Notes: generated by a model from the sequence alone, not told the origin. DNA of 64,000 bases from CAZDDI01 sp964504195 (GCA_964504195.1 CAZDDI010000002.1:62001-126000); one strand, 5' to 3'; counted from the first letter of the stretch, positions 44,427 through 53,558 are shown. Numbers and translations are program-made.

Positions 44427-45707
44427 TTAGTCGCGGCGTAACAATCGTTGGAGCCAGGAAGTTGGTTTTTTTGCGGGTTCTTGTGACGCCGGGAGGGGTA
44501 GGAGGTCAGTGCATTCCATCGCTTGCGCGCGTTTCGCGGCCATCGCGACATGTTCCACCGGGTCTTTGGCAAGCTGGCGTAGCGCCTTCTGCGCTGCACC
44601 GGAGCCATTACCTAGCGCATGTAGTGAATACGCCAGTGCTGCACGCAGGTAAGCGTTGGTATCATTTACCAGTGGTAGTAAACGTGGTAGAACCGTGGTA
44701 TCCCCGATTTTCCCCAGCGCCTCAACGGCGGCTGGGCGTACCAGTGGACTGCTGTCTTGTTCGACCATTTCTAACAGTTGCGGGATAGCTGCAACATGGC
44801 GCATATCGCCGCTGGCACGGGCCGCTACGCGGCGCAGGCGCGGGTCGGGGTGGGTGAGGAATTTTTGGAGCTGCGGGGCCGCATCGGCATAGTTGAGTTT
44901 GCCCAGGCTCTTGAGTGCCGCTAACCGTAATCCGGCGCTTTTATCGGCCAGTGCCTCGCATAGTGCCGCCCCGGCCTGCGGATCGCCAATTTGACCGAGT
45001 GCGTTGGCTGCCAGTGAGCGTGCGCCTACGTAGCCCCGCAGCACCTGAATTAGTGTTGGCACGGCCTCTGGCGCACGCAGGTCCCCTAGTGCAATCACCA
45101 GTGATTTGACCATCGGTAAATCGTGGGGATTGGGCATTGCCTGATAGGTTTGCAAAAGTGCCACCAAATCAGGGATGGCTTCTTGTGTGCGCAGGCGACG
45201 TAGGGCTGTGATGGTGGTGCGCTGAATACGGGCATCATCATGCTGGAGGTAAGGCAGTAGCATGGTTCCCAGGTCAGCAATGCCTAGTTTGCCGATGGCA
45301 TTGATGGCAGCGCGGCGCACATAGAAATTTTGATCGTCTAATGTGTGAATTAGCGCCATCTGTGCTTGTTTTGCTTGCATTTGCCCTAGCGAAATCGCTG
45401 CGGCACGGCGTACAAAGGAGCTGCTGTCGCGTAAGGCGTCCATCAGCGGGAAAATCGCCTCTGCTGCGCCGATATGCCCAAGCGCCTCGGCGGCACTGCT
45501 GCGCACATAGGTGTTTACATCTTCTTGCAGTGCCGTGATAAGCGCGGACACCGCTTCGACTGCGTGCAACTCACCTAATTCATAAGCTGCTTGCGAGCGT
45601 TGGCGGGGGTTTTGATCGGTTAAATTTTGGATATATCTTTTTACAATAACATTAAGGTCTGCCGGTTTGTGGCTCGGGTTCACTTTATTGCCCCTTCGCT
45701 TTATCAT
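44427..45707 (-). CDS. HEAT-repeat (PBS lyase-like) protein
   Basis: A 426-residue protein built almost entirely of HEAT-like repeats of about 31 residues, roughly eleven of them from ~35 to ~395. Examples are RSSAAEALGHIGAAEAIFPL, RRAAAISLGQMQAKQAQMAL, RRAAINAIGKLGIADLGTML and RPAAVEALGKIGDTTVLPRL. Such solenoids bind other proteins. No catalytic motif or signal peptide was seen. Just upstream of the ATG, on the minus strand, GCCCTAT and ATAGGGC form a small hairpin that includes the only SD-like bases, which could limit translation. The role is unknown. Confidence 0.85.
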   Translation of the reverse strand: MIKRRGNKVNPSHKPADLNVIVKRYIQNLTDQNPRQRSQAAYELGELHAVEAVSALITALQEDVNTYVRSSAAEALGHIGAAEAIFPLMDALRDSSSFVRRAAAISLGQMQAKQAQMALIHTLDDQNFYVRRAAINAIGKLGIADLGTMLLPYLQHDDARIQRTTITALRRLRTQEAIPDLVALLQTYQAMPNPHDLPMVKSLVIALGDLRAPEAVPTLIQVLRGYVGARSLAANALGQIGDPQAGAALCEALADKSAGLRLAALKSLGKLNYADAAPQLQKFLTHPDPRLRRVAARASGDMRHVAAIPQLLEMVEQDSSPLVRPAAVEALGKIGDTTVLPRLLPLVNDTNAYLRAALAYSLHALGNGSGAAQKALRQLAKDPVEHVAMAAKRAQAMECTDLLPLPASQEPAKKPTSWLQRLLRRD

Positions 45708-45802
45708 GGCCCTATTTTTTCATAGGGCAATCTTAAGTATATCATAAGGTGAAGGAAAGCCAACTGTCATTTGGTAGAAATTTTTAGGGTAAACGCATTA
45801 AT

Positions 45803-45841
45803 ACACTACCGCCCGCTACAATTGTAAGCGGGCGGTAGTGT
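45803..45841 (-). terminator. Hairpin terminator after the multidomain hydrolase gene
   Basis: A perfect 15-bp stem (ACACTACCGCCCGCT and its complement) with a 9-base loop, starting 20 bases after the minus-strand stop. Its GC core CCGCCCGC is shared with the terminator at 27213-27243. Confidence 0.7.
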
Positions 45842-45860
45842 GCTATAAATTTGGATGGAT

Positions 45861-48740
45861 TTATTGGGGGATTTCGATGTGATAGGCTGGATCTGCCGGC
45901 GGCAGGATGTATTTGCTGATGCGCTTGGCCTCCAGGGCTGCTTGCAAAGCCTGCACAAATTTGGTCTTGTTCTGAATCGAGCTGGGGGCAATATCCACGA
46001 CTTGTAGCTTTGCGGGATCGCTACAATGCCGTGAGATGCTGCCTGGGCCGAGTTCATTGATCTTATTCACCATGGCGGTGCGAGTGGCTGATTCGTTGGC
46101 TCCGGCACTCTTTTGTGCTGCATAGACATCAATGACCGCATCGCCCGCAGCTCCATAGAGGTTCTTTTGATGCTGGACGCCATAGGTGACGATGTTGTTG
46201 TACATAATGCGGGCCTGGTCTTCTGGGGTGCGGACGGTGCTGGTGATAATGGCGCTGGTTTCGCCTGCCTCGTTTAGGGTGGCGCGCAGCACGTTCAAGG
46301 TGTAGGGGCTGATGACGCTACTGTTGGCGTTTTTTCCAAAAGTGATTTGAATATGCGCCGCCGCAGCTTCATCCAGGGTTTTTTCTTGTTGTTGCGCTTG
46401 TCCTTGTTGTTGTAGCCGGATATAGTCACCGTGAACATACGCAGGGCGCCCATTGTAATTGATACGCAACCAGGAACCGGACTGGCCTGTAATCTCGACC
46501 TTCGCACCCTGGCGCAATTGACCTAGGGCCGTTCCTGAGGCGTTAGGGCCTTGCCGCACGTTCAACGTACTAGCGGTCACTACGCCTTGCGCGATGGCCG
46601 TATCGGCTGTAGCGGTACCTTGTCCGGCTGGGGCGGTCGCTTGTCCTGAATTGAAGCCGGTGATAGCATATTTTTTCGAGCCAGGGCCTGTAATTTCTAC
46701 TTTCCCTTCAGGCCCGGAAACATTGAGGTTGCCGGCCTCCAGCAGTTGGCGGAAGGCTACACAACGATACTTGGAGCCACGCAGCGCGCGCGCGCGCGTC
46801 AATTCATTCTTGCTCTCGGCGCTTTGGGCCAGGGCTTCCAGGCGTGCCTCCCGTTCATCATTGAAGACTTTGAGGAATTCGGTTTCCGTAATTACTTTAT
46901 TGCCTACACGCGCTCCAACCCCGCCGCCGCATTTGGCGCGCGCTTTTTCCAGGCAGTTCTCCATGCCGCCCTGAATTTTGGTGTCATAGAGCATCGCATA
47001 CCCTAAGGGGGAGCTAATACCTTGATTTTGAGCTGCTGTGACTGCCGGGTTCCAGTAGCCCTGCCGGAAGACCATGTCTTGCGCGGTTTGCATTTCCTTC
47101 TCTGCGGCTGCGGCGCGCAGTGTGTTGAGGAATTTACTGTCGTTTTTCAGACTGGCGTCTTTGGCGCGTACCCTATCCATGTAAGTGCTGATGATTTGAG
47201 CATTGCTGCTTTGCGAGGCTGCTACATAAGCGGAGAGGATGCTGGTGAGCGAACCAGCGGCCAGAGTGGCTTGATGCTTACCATAAGAGATAATCCCGCC
47301 ATCTGCGACCGTTGTCAACGCATCGTACTTCCCCGAAGTTGCTCCGCCTTCCATGATGGATGTGATTTGGTTGGCCACGTCAAAATACTGCGTGCCGTGA
47401 GTGTCATAACTCAGAGGGGTGTTCGCAGCTGGGGGGGCCGTGTTGGACTGTGGTGGTTGTGTAGTGGGGGTGGCTGTCTGTCCGCCTGGGGTGGGTTGGG
47501 TTTGTGGGGCAGGCGTCGGGGTTGCTGGAGTTGGGGTTGCCGTGGGCGTTGGTGTGAACGTGACATAGTCCGCATGAATAAAGCCCGACTTTCCTTGATA
47601 GGTGATGTTTAGCCAGGACCCTTCCCGGCGTATAACTGGGACCCGAACGCCTTTCGAGAGTACCCCTAGGACTGCATGCTTGGTCCCGGCCCCTTGCCGG
47701 ACATTCAGCCCATTGGATGTCACCGTCGCTGTACCTATCTGTGTCGGGGCCGCTGTGAAAGTGGCATAATCCGCGTGAATATAGCCCGACTTTCCTTGAT
47801 AGGTGATGTTTAGCCAAGACCCTTCCCGGCGTATAACTTGCACCTGAGCGCCTTTCGAGAGCACCCCTAGGACTGCGTGCTTGGCCCCGGCCCCTTGCCG
47901 CACATTCAGCCCGTTGGCGGTCACGGTCGCTGTGCCGATAGCTGTCCCGGTGGTTGCTGTAGGCGCTACTGGGGTTTGTCCGGGTTTTTGCTGCGCTTCT
48001 GCGCCGGCGCCATTTCCACTGACATTCTTCCACACATTCTCCAGCCCACCAGCAGCGTGCCAGGCCTTCATTTGGGCTATCGTGAGTCCGGGGATTTGGA
48101 AGTGGGGCCGATCTACAAAGCTTGTCCATCTTCCGCCCCATTCCAACCCGGCCTCTTCACCCGATTTGCCAAGCCCTTCCCAGTCGTGCTGCTCGCCCCA
48201 GGGCTGGTTGCCGTGGAAGACTACATCTACTGCAACCCCATAGTTGTGATAGCTGCTACCGCCTTTGACATTAGTCACAATCTTAGACTTGTCTACGACA
48301 TTGCCTTGTGCATCCCGTCCCTGTGAGTAGAGCGCATTTTGGCGTTCAATGCTGCGGAGACCCTCGAAAACCTGGATATTGAGGCCGCGCTTGTGGGCGT
48401 TTGCAATGAGTGTGTGTATTTTGCTTTGCAGGGTTGGGTGTAATCCGCTGATCAGTCCGCGTGGGTCGCTGTTGCCAAAGGTCTGTGCGGGAGCGGGTTG
48501 CGCTTGTCGGGAAAGCGCTTCTTGTTGTTGGCTTTGAATCAGCCGTGCCGTGGCCTGGTTGCCTATACTTTGTTGGAGACGGAGGACATCGTTTGATGCC
48601 GGGGTGACGTTATTGCCAACAGGTTGTGGAATCTGCGTGGCTGTCTCTGCCGTAGTCTGCTCACGCGTTGCAGTGGGGGGGGTAGGCGTCTGCTGTTTTT
48701 GCTGATGAGAAGAATGCCGTTCCTGTGAATGCTGTACCAT
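45861..48740 (-). CDS. Multidomain cell-wall hydrolase with eCIS-cargo-like leader
   Basis: A 959-residue protein without a signal peptide. Residues 1-90 are Gln/Thr/Pro-rich and contain VLRLQQSIGNQATARLIQ (52-69), a motif like that preceding DUF4157 and related cargo of extracellular contractile injection systems. Then: an M15C-type peptidase (~93-220; His165, Asp172, Asp210, His213 in DRPHFQ), two near-identical SH3b domains (~265-395), a Thr/Pro linker, and a GH46 chitosanase- or muramidase-like domain (~450-700; candidate Glu464, Asp480). A third SH3b (~735-790) and a second M15/VanY-like domain (~805-959; His905, Asp916, His954) follow. It should cut peptide and glycan bonds in cell walls. 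The ATG follows AAAGGTGG. Confidence 0.8.
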   Translation of the reverse strand: MVQHSQERHSSHQQKQQTPTPPTATREQTTAETATQIPQPVGNNVTPASNDVLRLQQSIGNQATARLIQSQQQEALSRQAQPAPAQTFGNSDPRGLISGLHPTLQSKIHTLIANAHKRGLNIQVFEGLRSIERQNALYSQGRDAQGNVVDKSKIVTNVKGGSSYHNYGVAVDVVFHGNQPWGEQHDWEGLGKSGEEAGLEWGGRWTSFVDRPHFQIPGLTIAQMKAWHAAGGLENVWKNVSGNGAGAEAQQKPGQTPVAPTATTGTAIGTATVTANGLNVRQGAGAKHAVLGVLSKGAQVQVIRREGSWLNITYQGKSGYIHADYATFTAAPTQIGTATVTSNGLNVRQGAGTKHAVLGVLSKGVRVPVIRREGSWLNITYQGKSGFIHADYVTFTPTPTATPTPATPTPAPQTQPTPGGQTATPTTQPPQSNTAPPAANTPLSYDTHGTQYFDVANQITSIMEGGATSGKYDALTTVADGGIISYGKHQATLAAGSLTSILSAYVAASQSSNAQIISTYMDRVRAKDASLKNDSKFLNTLRAAAAEKEMQTAQDMVFRQGYWNPAVTAAQNQGISSPLGYAMLYDTKIQGGMENCLEKARAKCGGGVGARVGNKVITETEFLKVFNDEREARLEALAQSAESKNELTRARALRGSKYRCVAFRQLLEAGNLNVSGPEGKVEITGPGSKKYAITGFNSGQATAPAGQGTATADTAIAQGVVTASTLNVRQGPNASGTALGQLRQGAKVEITGQSGSWLRINYNGRPAYVHGDYIRLQQQGQAQQQEKTLDEAAAAHIQITFGKNANSSVISPYTLNVLRATLNEAGETSAIITSTVRTPEDQARIMYNNIVTYGVQHQKNLYGAAGDAVIDVYAAQKSAGANESATRTAMVNKINELGPGSISRHCSDPAKLQVVDIAPSSIQNKTKFVQALQAALEAKRISKYILPPADPAYHIEIPQ
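47583..47984 (-). repeat. Tandem 201-bp duplication encoding two SH3b domains
   Basis: Two adjacent units with a 201-bp period (67 codons) are nearly identical at DNA level, shown by GCCCGACTTTCCTTGATAGG at 47583 and again at 47784. The coding sequence diverges little, so the duplication is recent or maintained by conversion. Confidence 0.75.
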
Positions 48741-49271
48741 GTGACCACCTTTTATGATAGCTAAATTACTTTTCTAGTTTTTAACCGCTTAGTTCACAAA
48801 CCCAAAGATGTTTTTACTGTAAATACGATACGTAAGTACAAAATATAAAAAATCAGAACAACTCCTTCGTCAGAAATGTCTGTTAGAGTTTGTTTTATAG
48901 GTGTGTCCGTAGCTGTTTTTATCTTCAAAACTTACGTACTTTGCAAGCAGAACGGAGATTGTACAGCAGAGAACGTGGAGTTCGCAGAAATTTTTAAGGT
49001 TTTCTTGGCATTTTTAGCGTCTTTGGTGGTTAAAAATCTCATTCTGCGTAAGCGCTGATCTTTTATATGCTTAGTATAATACAGTTTCTTGCTAAAGGCA
49101 ACTGCCTTTTCAGGGCTATCGCATTTAGAAAACTTACCCTTTCACGCTACCGATTGCGCCGCTAAAGCGGCGGTTTTTAGACTTTATCCCCCGAAACGCG
49201 AACTGCTGAAGACCGAGATTCCAGATCGCGATGCCCAATTTACCCGCATTTGAGACCGGGTAAGTTGCGTT
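48741..49271. other. Gene-free gap with degenerate repeat and plus-strand terminator-like hairpin
   Basis: This gap contains an AT-rich region with TACGTAAGT (48829-48837) facing ACTTACGTA (48930-48938), and a copy of a dispersed repeat (48929-49040). A GC-rich hairpin CGCCGC/GCGGCG (49157-49172) followed by GTTTTTAG on the plus strand is also present, although both neighbouring genes are on the minus strand. A 60-codon open frame at 48876-49058 is explained by the repeat. Confidence 0.5.
48929..49040. repeat. Dispersed intergenic repeat, copy 1
   Basis: It contains ACGGAGATT, CGTGGAGTTCGCAGA, AAGGTTTTCTTGGC and TTTGGTGGTTAAAA, all in the same order as in the copy at 51115-51215. This resembles a family of short non-coding repeats seen in several bacterial phyla. 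No coding content. Confidence 0.55.
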
Positions 49272-51008
49272 TTACGGATGTAATTCTGCGTTGAGCATCT
49301 TCAGAATTGCTGTGATTTGCGTCTCCGCTTCTGCCAGTGGGATGATGCTGCGCTCGGCCTGGTCACGCCGCTTGAGCTCCACGCCGGATTGCTCCAGCGA
49401 GCGCCCGCTCACCGTCACCCGTAGCGGCAACCCGATCAAGTCGGCATCATTGAACTTGACCCCGGCGCTTTCGGCGCGGTCATCATACAGCACTTCAATC
49501 CCTGCCGCTTGTAGGCGTGTATACAGCGCTTTAGCGGTCTCGATGATGTGCTCGCTCTGGCCTTTGCTCGGCAGTGCGACCAGGTGCACGGCGTAGGGCG
49601 CAATCGAGACCGGCCAGCGCAGGCCGAACTCGTCGTTATATTCTTCAGCGATGCAGGCCAGCAGTCGTCCCACGCCAATGCCGTAAGATCCCATGATAAT
49701 CGGGGCCTGTTCGCCATCTTGCCGCAGGAATGTCGCGCCTACGGCGGCGCTGTATCGCGTCCCCAGCTTGAAGATATTGCCCACCTCCACGCCGCGCGAC
49801 TCGCGCAGCGGTGCGCCGCAGGCCGGGCAAGCATCGCCCTCTCGCGCGGCGGCGATATCGGCCACCAACGCAGCGGTATAATCGCGCCCGTAGTTGACGT
49901 TGCGCAGGTGATAGCCTTCCTCGTTCGCCCCGGCCACCAGATTGGGCGAACCGGGAATCAGGTCGTCTACCACCAGCAGTGTGTTCTCGATTCCCAACGG
50001 TGAGGCGTAGCCCGGCGACGCGCCCACTGTGCGGATTTCATCGTCTGTAGCTGGACGCAGCTCCAGCGCGCCCACCGCATTGGCGAGCTTGGTCTCGTTC
50101 ACGTCCATATCGCCGCGAATCACGGCAAAGATGAACTTTGCCCCTTCCGCAGTTTGCGCCACCATAAAGACGGCCTTCGCCGTGCGCGAGGCTGGCACAT
50201 CCAGGAACTCCGCCAACGCCTGGATGGTCTTCATCTCTGGTGTGGCGACTTTCTCTAGCGGTAGCAGGTCTTCGGCGAGCGGCGCGGGCTTGCGGAACGC
50301 AGCCACTTGCCGGTTGGCGCTGTGCCCGCAAGCATCGCACAGCAGTAGCGTATCCTCGCCGATGGCCGTGAGGTACATGTACTCGTGCGCCTGGCTGCCG
50401 CCCATCATGCCCACGTCGGAGGCAACGGCAATCACGGGCAGCCCGCAGCGCGCGAAGATGCGGAAGTAGGCGCGATAGTGTGCCTGGTACTGGCGCTCCA
50501 GCCCAGCCTCGTCCGCATCGAGGCTGTAGCTATCCAGCATCGTGAACTCGCGGACGCGGATCAGCCCGGCGCGGGGGCGCGGGTCATCGCGCCACTTGGT
50601 TTGGATGTGGTAGAGCAGCAATGGCAGCTGCTTGTAGGACTGAATATCGCGGCGGGCCAGCTCCACAACGGATTCCTCGTGAGTCATGGCGAGCGCCATA
50701 TCGCGCCCTACGCGATCCTTGAAGCGCCCCATCTCCGCGCCGATGGCTTCCCAGCGCCCGGTGGCTTTCCATAGCTCGGCGGGGTTGATGACGGGCATGG
50801 TCATCTCTTGCCCGCCGATGGCGTTGATCTCCTCGCGCATGATGGCGGCGATTTTCTGCATCGCGCGGTGTGCCAGCGGCAGGTAAGCGTAGATGCCCGC
50901 GCCCAATTGCCGGATGAACCCGGCGCGCAGCAGCAGTTGATGGCCGATGACATCTGCATCGCCAGGCGCCTCGCGTAGGCGATGCCCGAATAGTTGTGTC
51001 ATGCGCAT
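49272..51008 (-). CDS. proS: Prolyl-tRNA synthetase
   Basis: A 578-residue class II aminoacyl-tRNA synthetase of the bacterial type with an editing insertion domain. ATG 51008 is used because AAAGGAG lies eight bases upstream; a TTG at 51026 overlaps that site. Seen in order: LLRAGFIRQLGAGIYAYLPL near the N-terminus, motif 2 region (RAGLIRVREFTMLDSYS, ~150), the INS editing domain (~225-390; LAEFLDVPASRTAKAV), motif 3 (GSYGIGVGRLLA, ~440) and the anticodon-binding domain. It charges tRNA-Pro and can clear Ala-tRNA-Pro. It stands alone between two repeat-rich gaps. Confidence 0.95.
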   Translation of the reverse strand: MRMTQLFGHRLREAPGDADVIGHQLLLRAGFIRQLGAGIYAYLPLAHRAMQKIAAIMREEINAIGGQEMTMPVINPAELWKATGRWEAIGAEMGRFKDRVGRDMALAMTHEESVVELARRDIQSYKQLPLLLYHIQTKWRDDPRPRAGLIRVREFTMLDSYSLDADEAGLERQYQAHYRAYFRIFARCGLPVIAVASDVGMMGGSQAHEYMYLTAIGEDTLLLCDACGHSANRQVAAFRKPAPLAEDLLPLEKVATPEMKTIQALAEFLDVPASRTAKAVFMVAQTAEGAKFIFAVIRGDMDVNETKLANAVGALELRPATDDEIRTVGASPGYASPLGIENTLLVVDDLIPGSPNLVAGANEEGYHLRNVNYGRDYTAALVADIAAAREGDACPACGAPLRESRGVEVGNIFKLGTRYSAAVGATFLRQDGEQAPIIMGSYGIGVGRLLACIAEEYNDEFGLRWPVSIAPYAVHLVALPSKGQSEHIIETAKALYTRLQAAGIEVLYDDRAESAGVKFNDADLIGLPLRVTVSGRSLEQSGVELKRRDQAERSIIPLAEAETQITAILKMLNAELHP

Positions 51009-51318
51009 AGGGGGAACTCCTTTCAAATCAGCAAATCAACAAATCTAAAAATCTCAGAACTTATTTCAAAGCAAACGTAACGCGAACTGAAGGTCGCTCT
51101 AACGCCGCTATTCTTTTGTTCTCGACGGAGATTTCACCGCAGAGGGCGTGGAGTTCGCAAAGATGCTCAAGGTTTTCTTGGCGCTCTTGGCGTCCTCGGC
51201 GGTTAAAACTCTCTATCACGCAAGTCCTGGAAATAGATGAGAAATTAGTTCGCCGCCAGATGATTCTGGCGGCGTTTTTCGTTCCCAGTCCAAAATCCAA
51301 AATCAAAAATCCATAATC
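51009..51318. other. Gene-free gap between proS and mogA-like gene
   Basis: About 310 bases holding the proS ribosome-binding site and a copy of the dispersed repeat. A weak inverted repeat of CCGCCAGA and TCTGGCGG lies at 51252-51272. It has no credible gene. Confidence 0.5.
51115..51215. repeat. Dispersed intergenic repeat, copy 2
   Basis: The best-preserved copy: GACGGAGATTTCACCGCAGA, GCGTGGAGTTCGCAAAGA, AAGGTTTTCTTGGCG and CGGCGGTTAAAA. The order and spacing match copy 1 at 48929-49040. Confidence 0.55.
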
Positions 51319-51816
51319 TCAATGTCCCGCTTCGGCGTTGGGATCATCATGGAGCAGGGCGAGCGCGTGGGGCAGCGCGGGCAACACCACGCGCAGATTC
51401 TCCGTCGCGCCTTTGGGGCTGCCCGGTAGGTTGATGATGAGCGCACGCCCGCGTATCCCACACACGGCCCGCGAGAGCATCGCGTGCGGGCTGATGTGCA
51501 GTGACGCGGCGCGCATCGCCTCCGCCAGCCCCGGTGCTTCGCGCTCAATCACATTGTGGGTGGCTTCGGGCGTCTGATCGCTGGGGGTGAACCCCGTACC
51601 GCCCGTCGTGAGGATCAGATCAACCGCGCCGCTATCCGCCCAGGTGCGGAGCTGTGCGGCGATGGCCGCCTGATCATCGGGCAGGATGACGGTTGCCACC
51701 ACGTCCGTTTCCAGCGCCTGCGTGACCAATTCCACTAGCGCCGGGCCGCTGCGGTCATTGTAGACCCCGGCGGCGGCGCGGGTGCTCGCGGTGAGAATGG
51801 CGACGCGGATTGTCAC
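51319..51816 (-). CDS. MogA/MoaB-type molybdenum cofactor protein
   Basis: A 165-residue protein with the MoCF-biosynthesis fold: RVAILTAST at the N-terminus, the signature LILTTGGTGFTPSDQTPEAT at ~70-90, and LIINLPGSPKGATENL near ~130-145. The family adenylylates molybdopterin before metal insertion. The GTG start overlaps the TGA stop of the upstream PHP-AlbA_2 gene (GTGA), so translation is probably coupled. No other cofactor gene is present, so which of mogA or moaB it represents is unclear. Confidence 0.85.
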   Translation of the reverse strand: MTIRVAILTASTRAAAGVYNDRSGPALVELVTQALETDVVATVILPDDQAAIAAQLRTWADSGAVDLILTTGGTGFTPSDQTPEATHNVIEREAPGLAEAMRAASLHISPHAMLSRAVCGIRGRALIINLPGSPKGATENLRVVLPALPHALALLHDDPNAEAGH

Positions 51817-53558
51817 TCCTCTACCACCGCTGCCCACGGGCCGTGGATGCCCTCTTCGGTGACGCCGTAGTACACGCGGAGTGCTGCGCCGCTGCGTTGC
51901 ACCAGATCGTAGCGCGATTGGTTGCCGTGCTCGCGCCGCTTCCACAAGCCCAAATCGCCGCGCCAGCGCACCTGATCGGGTTTCACTGGGTTGTTCTCAG
52001 ATTCTTCGATGGCATAGCGCCAGAGCCGTCGGGCCGAGCGCCAGGTGACGTTGCTCACCAGATTGTCGTTACGCAGATCGCGCATAGTATAGTACCGCGT
52101 CTTGTTGCGCTCTTCCACGGCGGTAATTTCCACACCCGTGCGCGGTGGGTCAAGTTCTGCTGTTGCTTCTGGTTGCGCTGCTGCGGGACGATTGCTAGGC
52201 AATTTCGGCGGCGCGGCGGGCCGGGCGGTGAGGGGTTGGTTCAGGCCGCGTGCGACCAGTTCCACTATCTCATCGCGGACAGCGAGGGTTGTTTCTGCTT
52301 CGCTGCGCAGGTAAATCTGGCTCTCGTCGAGCGTATAGGGTGGCACATTACCACGGGGTACGACGATACGCACGATTTTGACGCCGTGCGTTTCCTGCAC
52401 GTCTACGGTGACGGGCAGTGCCGGCGTGATGCGCTCTTCGAATTGGGCTTGTAAGGCATTGATGGTACGGGTGGGGGTTGCGCCTACGCCTACCGGTGGT
52501 TTGCGTGCGTCTTCCGAGACGCCAATGTAGAGCGTGCCGCCATTGGTATTGGCAAAGGCGCACACGTCGGCCACGATGGCGTCGAGATAGCCGCCGCGTT
52601 TACTGTAATTCTCGTGAAAATCCTGCACGATATTGGCGCCTTCTTCGCGGGCGGTTTGAATATGATCGAAGGGTTGGGCTGCTTCGGGGCGATAGGGACG
52701 GGTACGGGCGAAATCGTCCGCCAGGAACAACTCGCGCAGTGCCTCGAAAGTGCGCTCCGGCAGTAAGACTTCTGTCACACGGTCGCCCAGCCCTAGATTG
52801 CGGGGATTGTTGGGGTCGCGGGTGAGCCGGTGTGCATCCGAGCCTTGAATGCAGTGCATCCGGCGTGGGTACTCCGGCTTGGAGCCGTCGAAAAAGCGCG
52901 CAGTGGTGCGTTTGCTCTTCTTGTCCAAATCGGTCACTTCCAGCGCGTGGAGGTGGGGGTCTTGGGTGTAAGCGATGCGTGTTTGTCCGCCGAAGCTCAG
53001 CCCTTGCAGGGCCACGCCGTGATTGGAGTTGGCATGTGCTGCGATCGCCAGCCCGCCGGCCTCGTCAATGAGACGATAGGCCGTGAGTACATCCTCGGTC
53101 GCACCCACTTCGGTCGCGCCCTCGTCGAGCTTGTCCGGTGGCACGTTGAGCTCGCGCAGCATGAATTCCAGTTCACGCACATTGGTTTCGGGTGGGAAGA
53201 TACCCAGCACATGGAAGCCTAACATTGCCGTAAATTCAAAGCCAGGCAGTACGAGAATTTTACCCAGCAACCGGCGGTATTCCTTGAGTCGCTTTTCCTC
53301 AGTATCTTGGAGTCGCTTGAGGCGTTCTAGCAGCTCTAACTCTTCCATTTCTTCTTGCAAGCGGTGATACCCGGCCACGGTGTTGTGGTCGGTGATAGCG
53401 ATGATGTCAATGTCTTTGCGCTCGGCTTCTTGCAGCAGCTCCAGGCAGGTGATGCCTGCCTGTTGGAAATCGGCAGAGGCTGGCGTGTGTAGGTGCAGGT
53501 CAATGGTGTACCATTGGCTGCTATTGGATGCGGTACGTTTTTTACGTCTGCGTGTCAT
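51813..53558 (-). CDS. PHP phosphoesterase fused to an AlbA_2 (Schlafen-type) domain
   Basis: A 581-residue protein. The N-terminal PHP domain has DLHLHTPASAD (His22, His24), AITDHNT (Asp57, His58) and LPGFEF, with a coiled-coil insertion (~65-100) between the second and third. A GSDAHRLTRDP motif follows at ~245. Next comes an AlbA_2-type domain (~310-440; FHENYSKRGGYLDAIVADV, ANTNGGTLYIGVSED, VVPRGNVPPY and IYLRSEAET), then a Pro-rich linker and a ~100-residue C-terminal module (MRDLRNDNLVSNVTWRSARR). The pairing of a metal phosphoesterase with a nucleic-acid-associated domain suggests action on nucleic acids or nucleotides; the substrate is unknown. Confidence 0.8.
   Translation of the reverse strand: MTRRRKKRTASNSSQWYTIDLHLHTPASADFQQAGITCLELLQEAERKDIDIIAITDHNTVAGYHRLQEEMEELELLERLKRLQDTEEKRLKEYRRLLGKILVLPGFEFTAMLGFHVLGIFPPETNVRELEFMLRELNVPPDKLDEGATEVGATEDVLTAYRLIDEAGGLAIAAHANSNHGVALQGLSFGGQTRIAYTQDPHLHALEVTDLDKKSKRTTARFFDGSKPEYPRRMHCIQGSDAHRLTRDPNNPRNLGLGDRVTEVLLPERTFEALRELFLADDFARTRPYRPEAAQPFDHIQTAREEGANIVQDFHENYSKRGGYLDAIVADVCAFANTNGGTLYIGVSEDARKPPVGVGATPTRTINALQAQFEERITPALPVTVDVQETHGVKIVRIVVPRGNVPPYTLDESQIYLRSEAETTLAVRDEIVELVARGLNQPLTARPAAPPKLPSNRPAAAQPEATAELDPPRTGVEITAVEERNKTRYYTMRDLRNDNLVSNVTWRSARRLWRYAIEESENNPVKPDQVRWRGDLGLWKRREHGNQSRYDLVQRSGAALRVYYGVTEEGIHGPWAAVVEE

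Noticed and set aside
44405..44788. 127-codon plus-strand open frame
   Set aside because: Antisense to the HEAT-repeat gene, with the repeat pattern clearly encoded on the minus strand.
48876..49058. 60-codon plus-strand open frame
   Set aside because: It lies within the dispersed repeat copy and its end matches repeat blocks also found at 51115; there is no ribosome-binding site.
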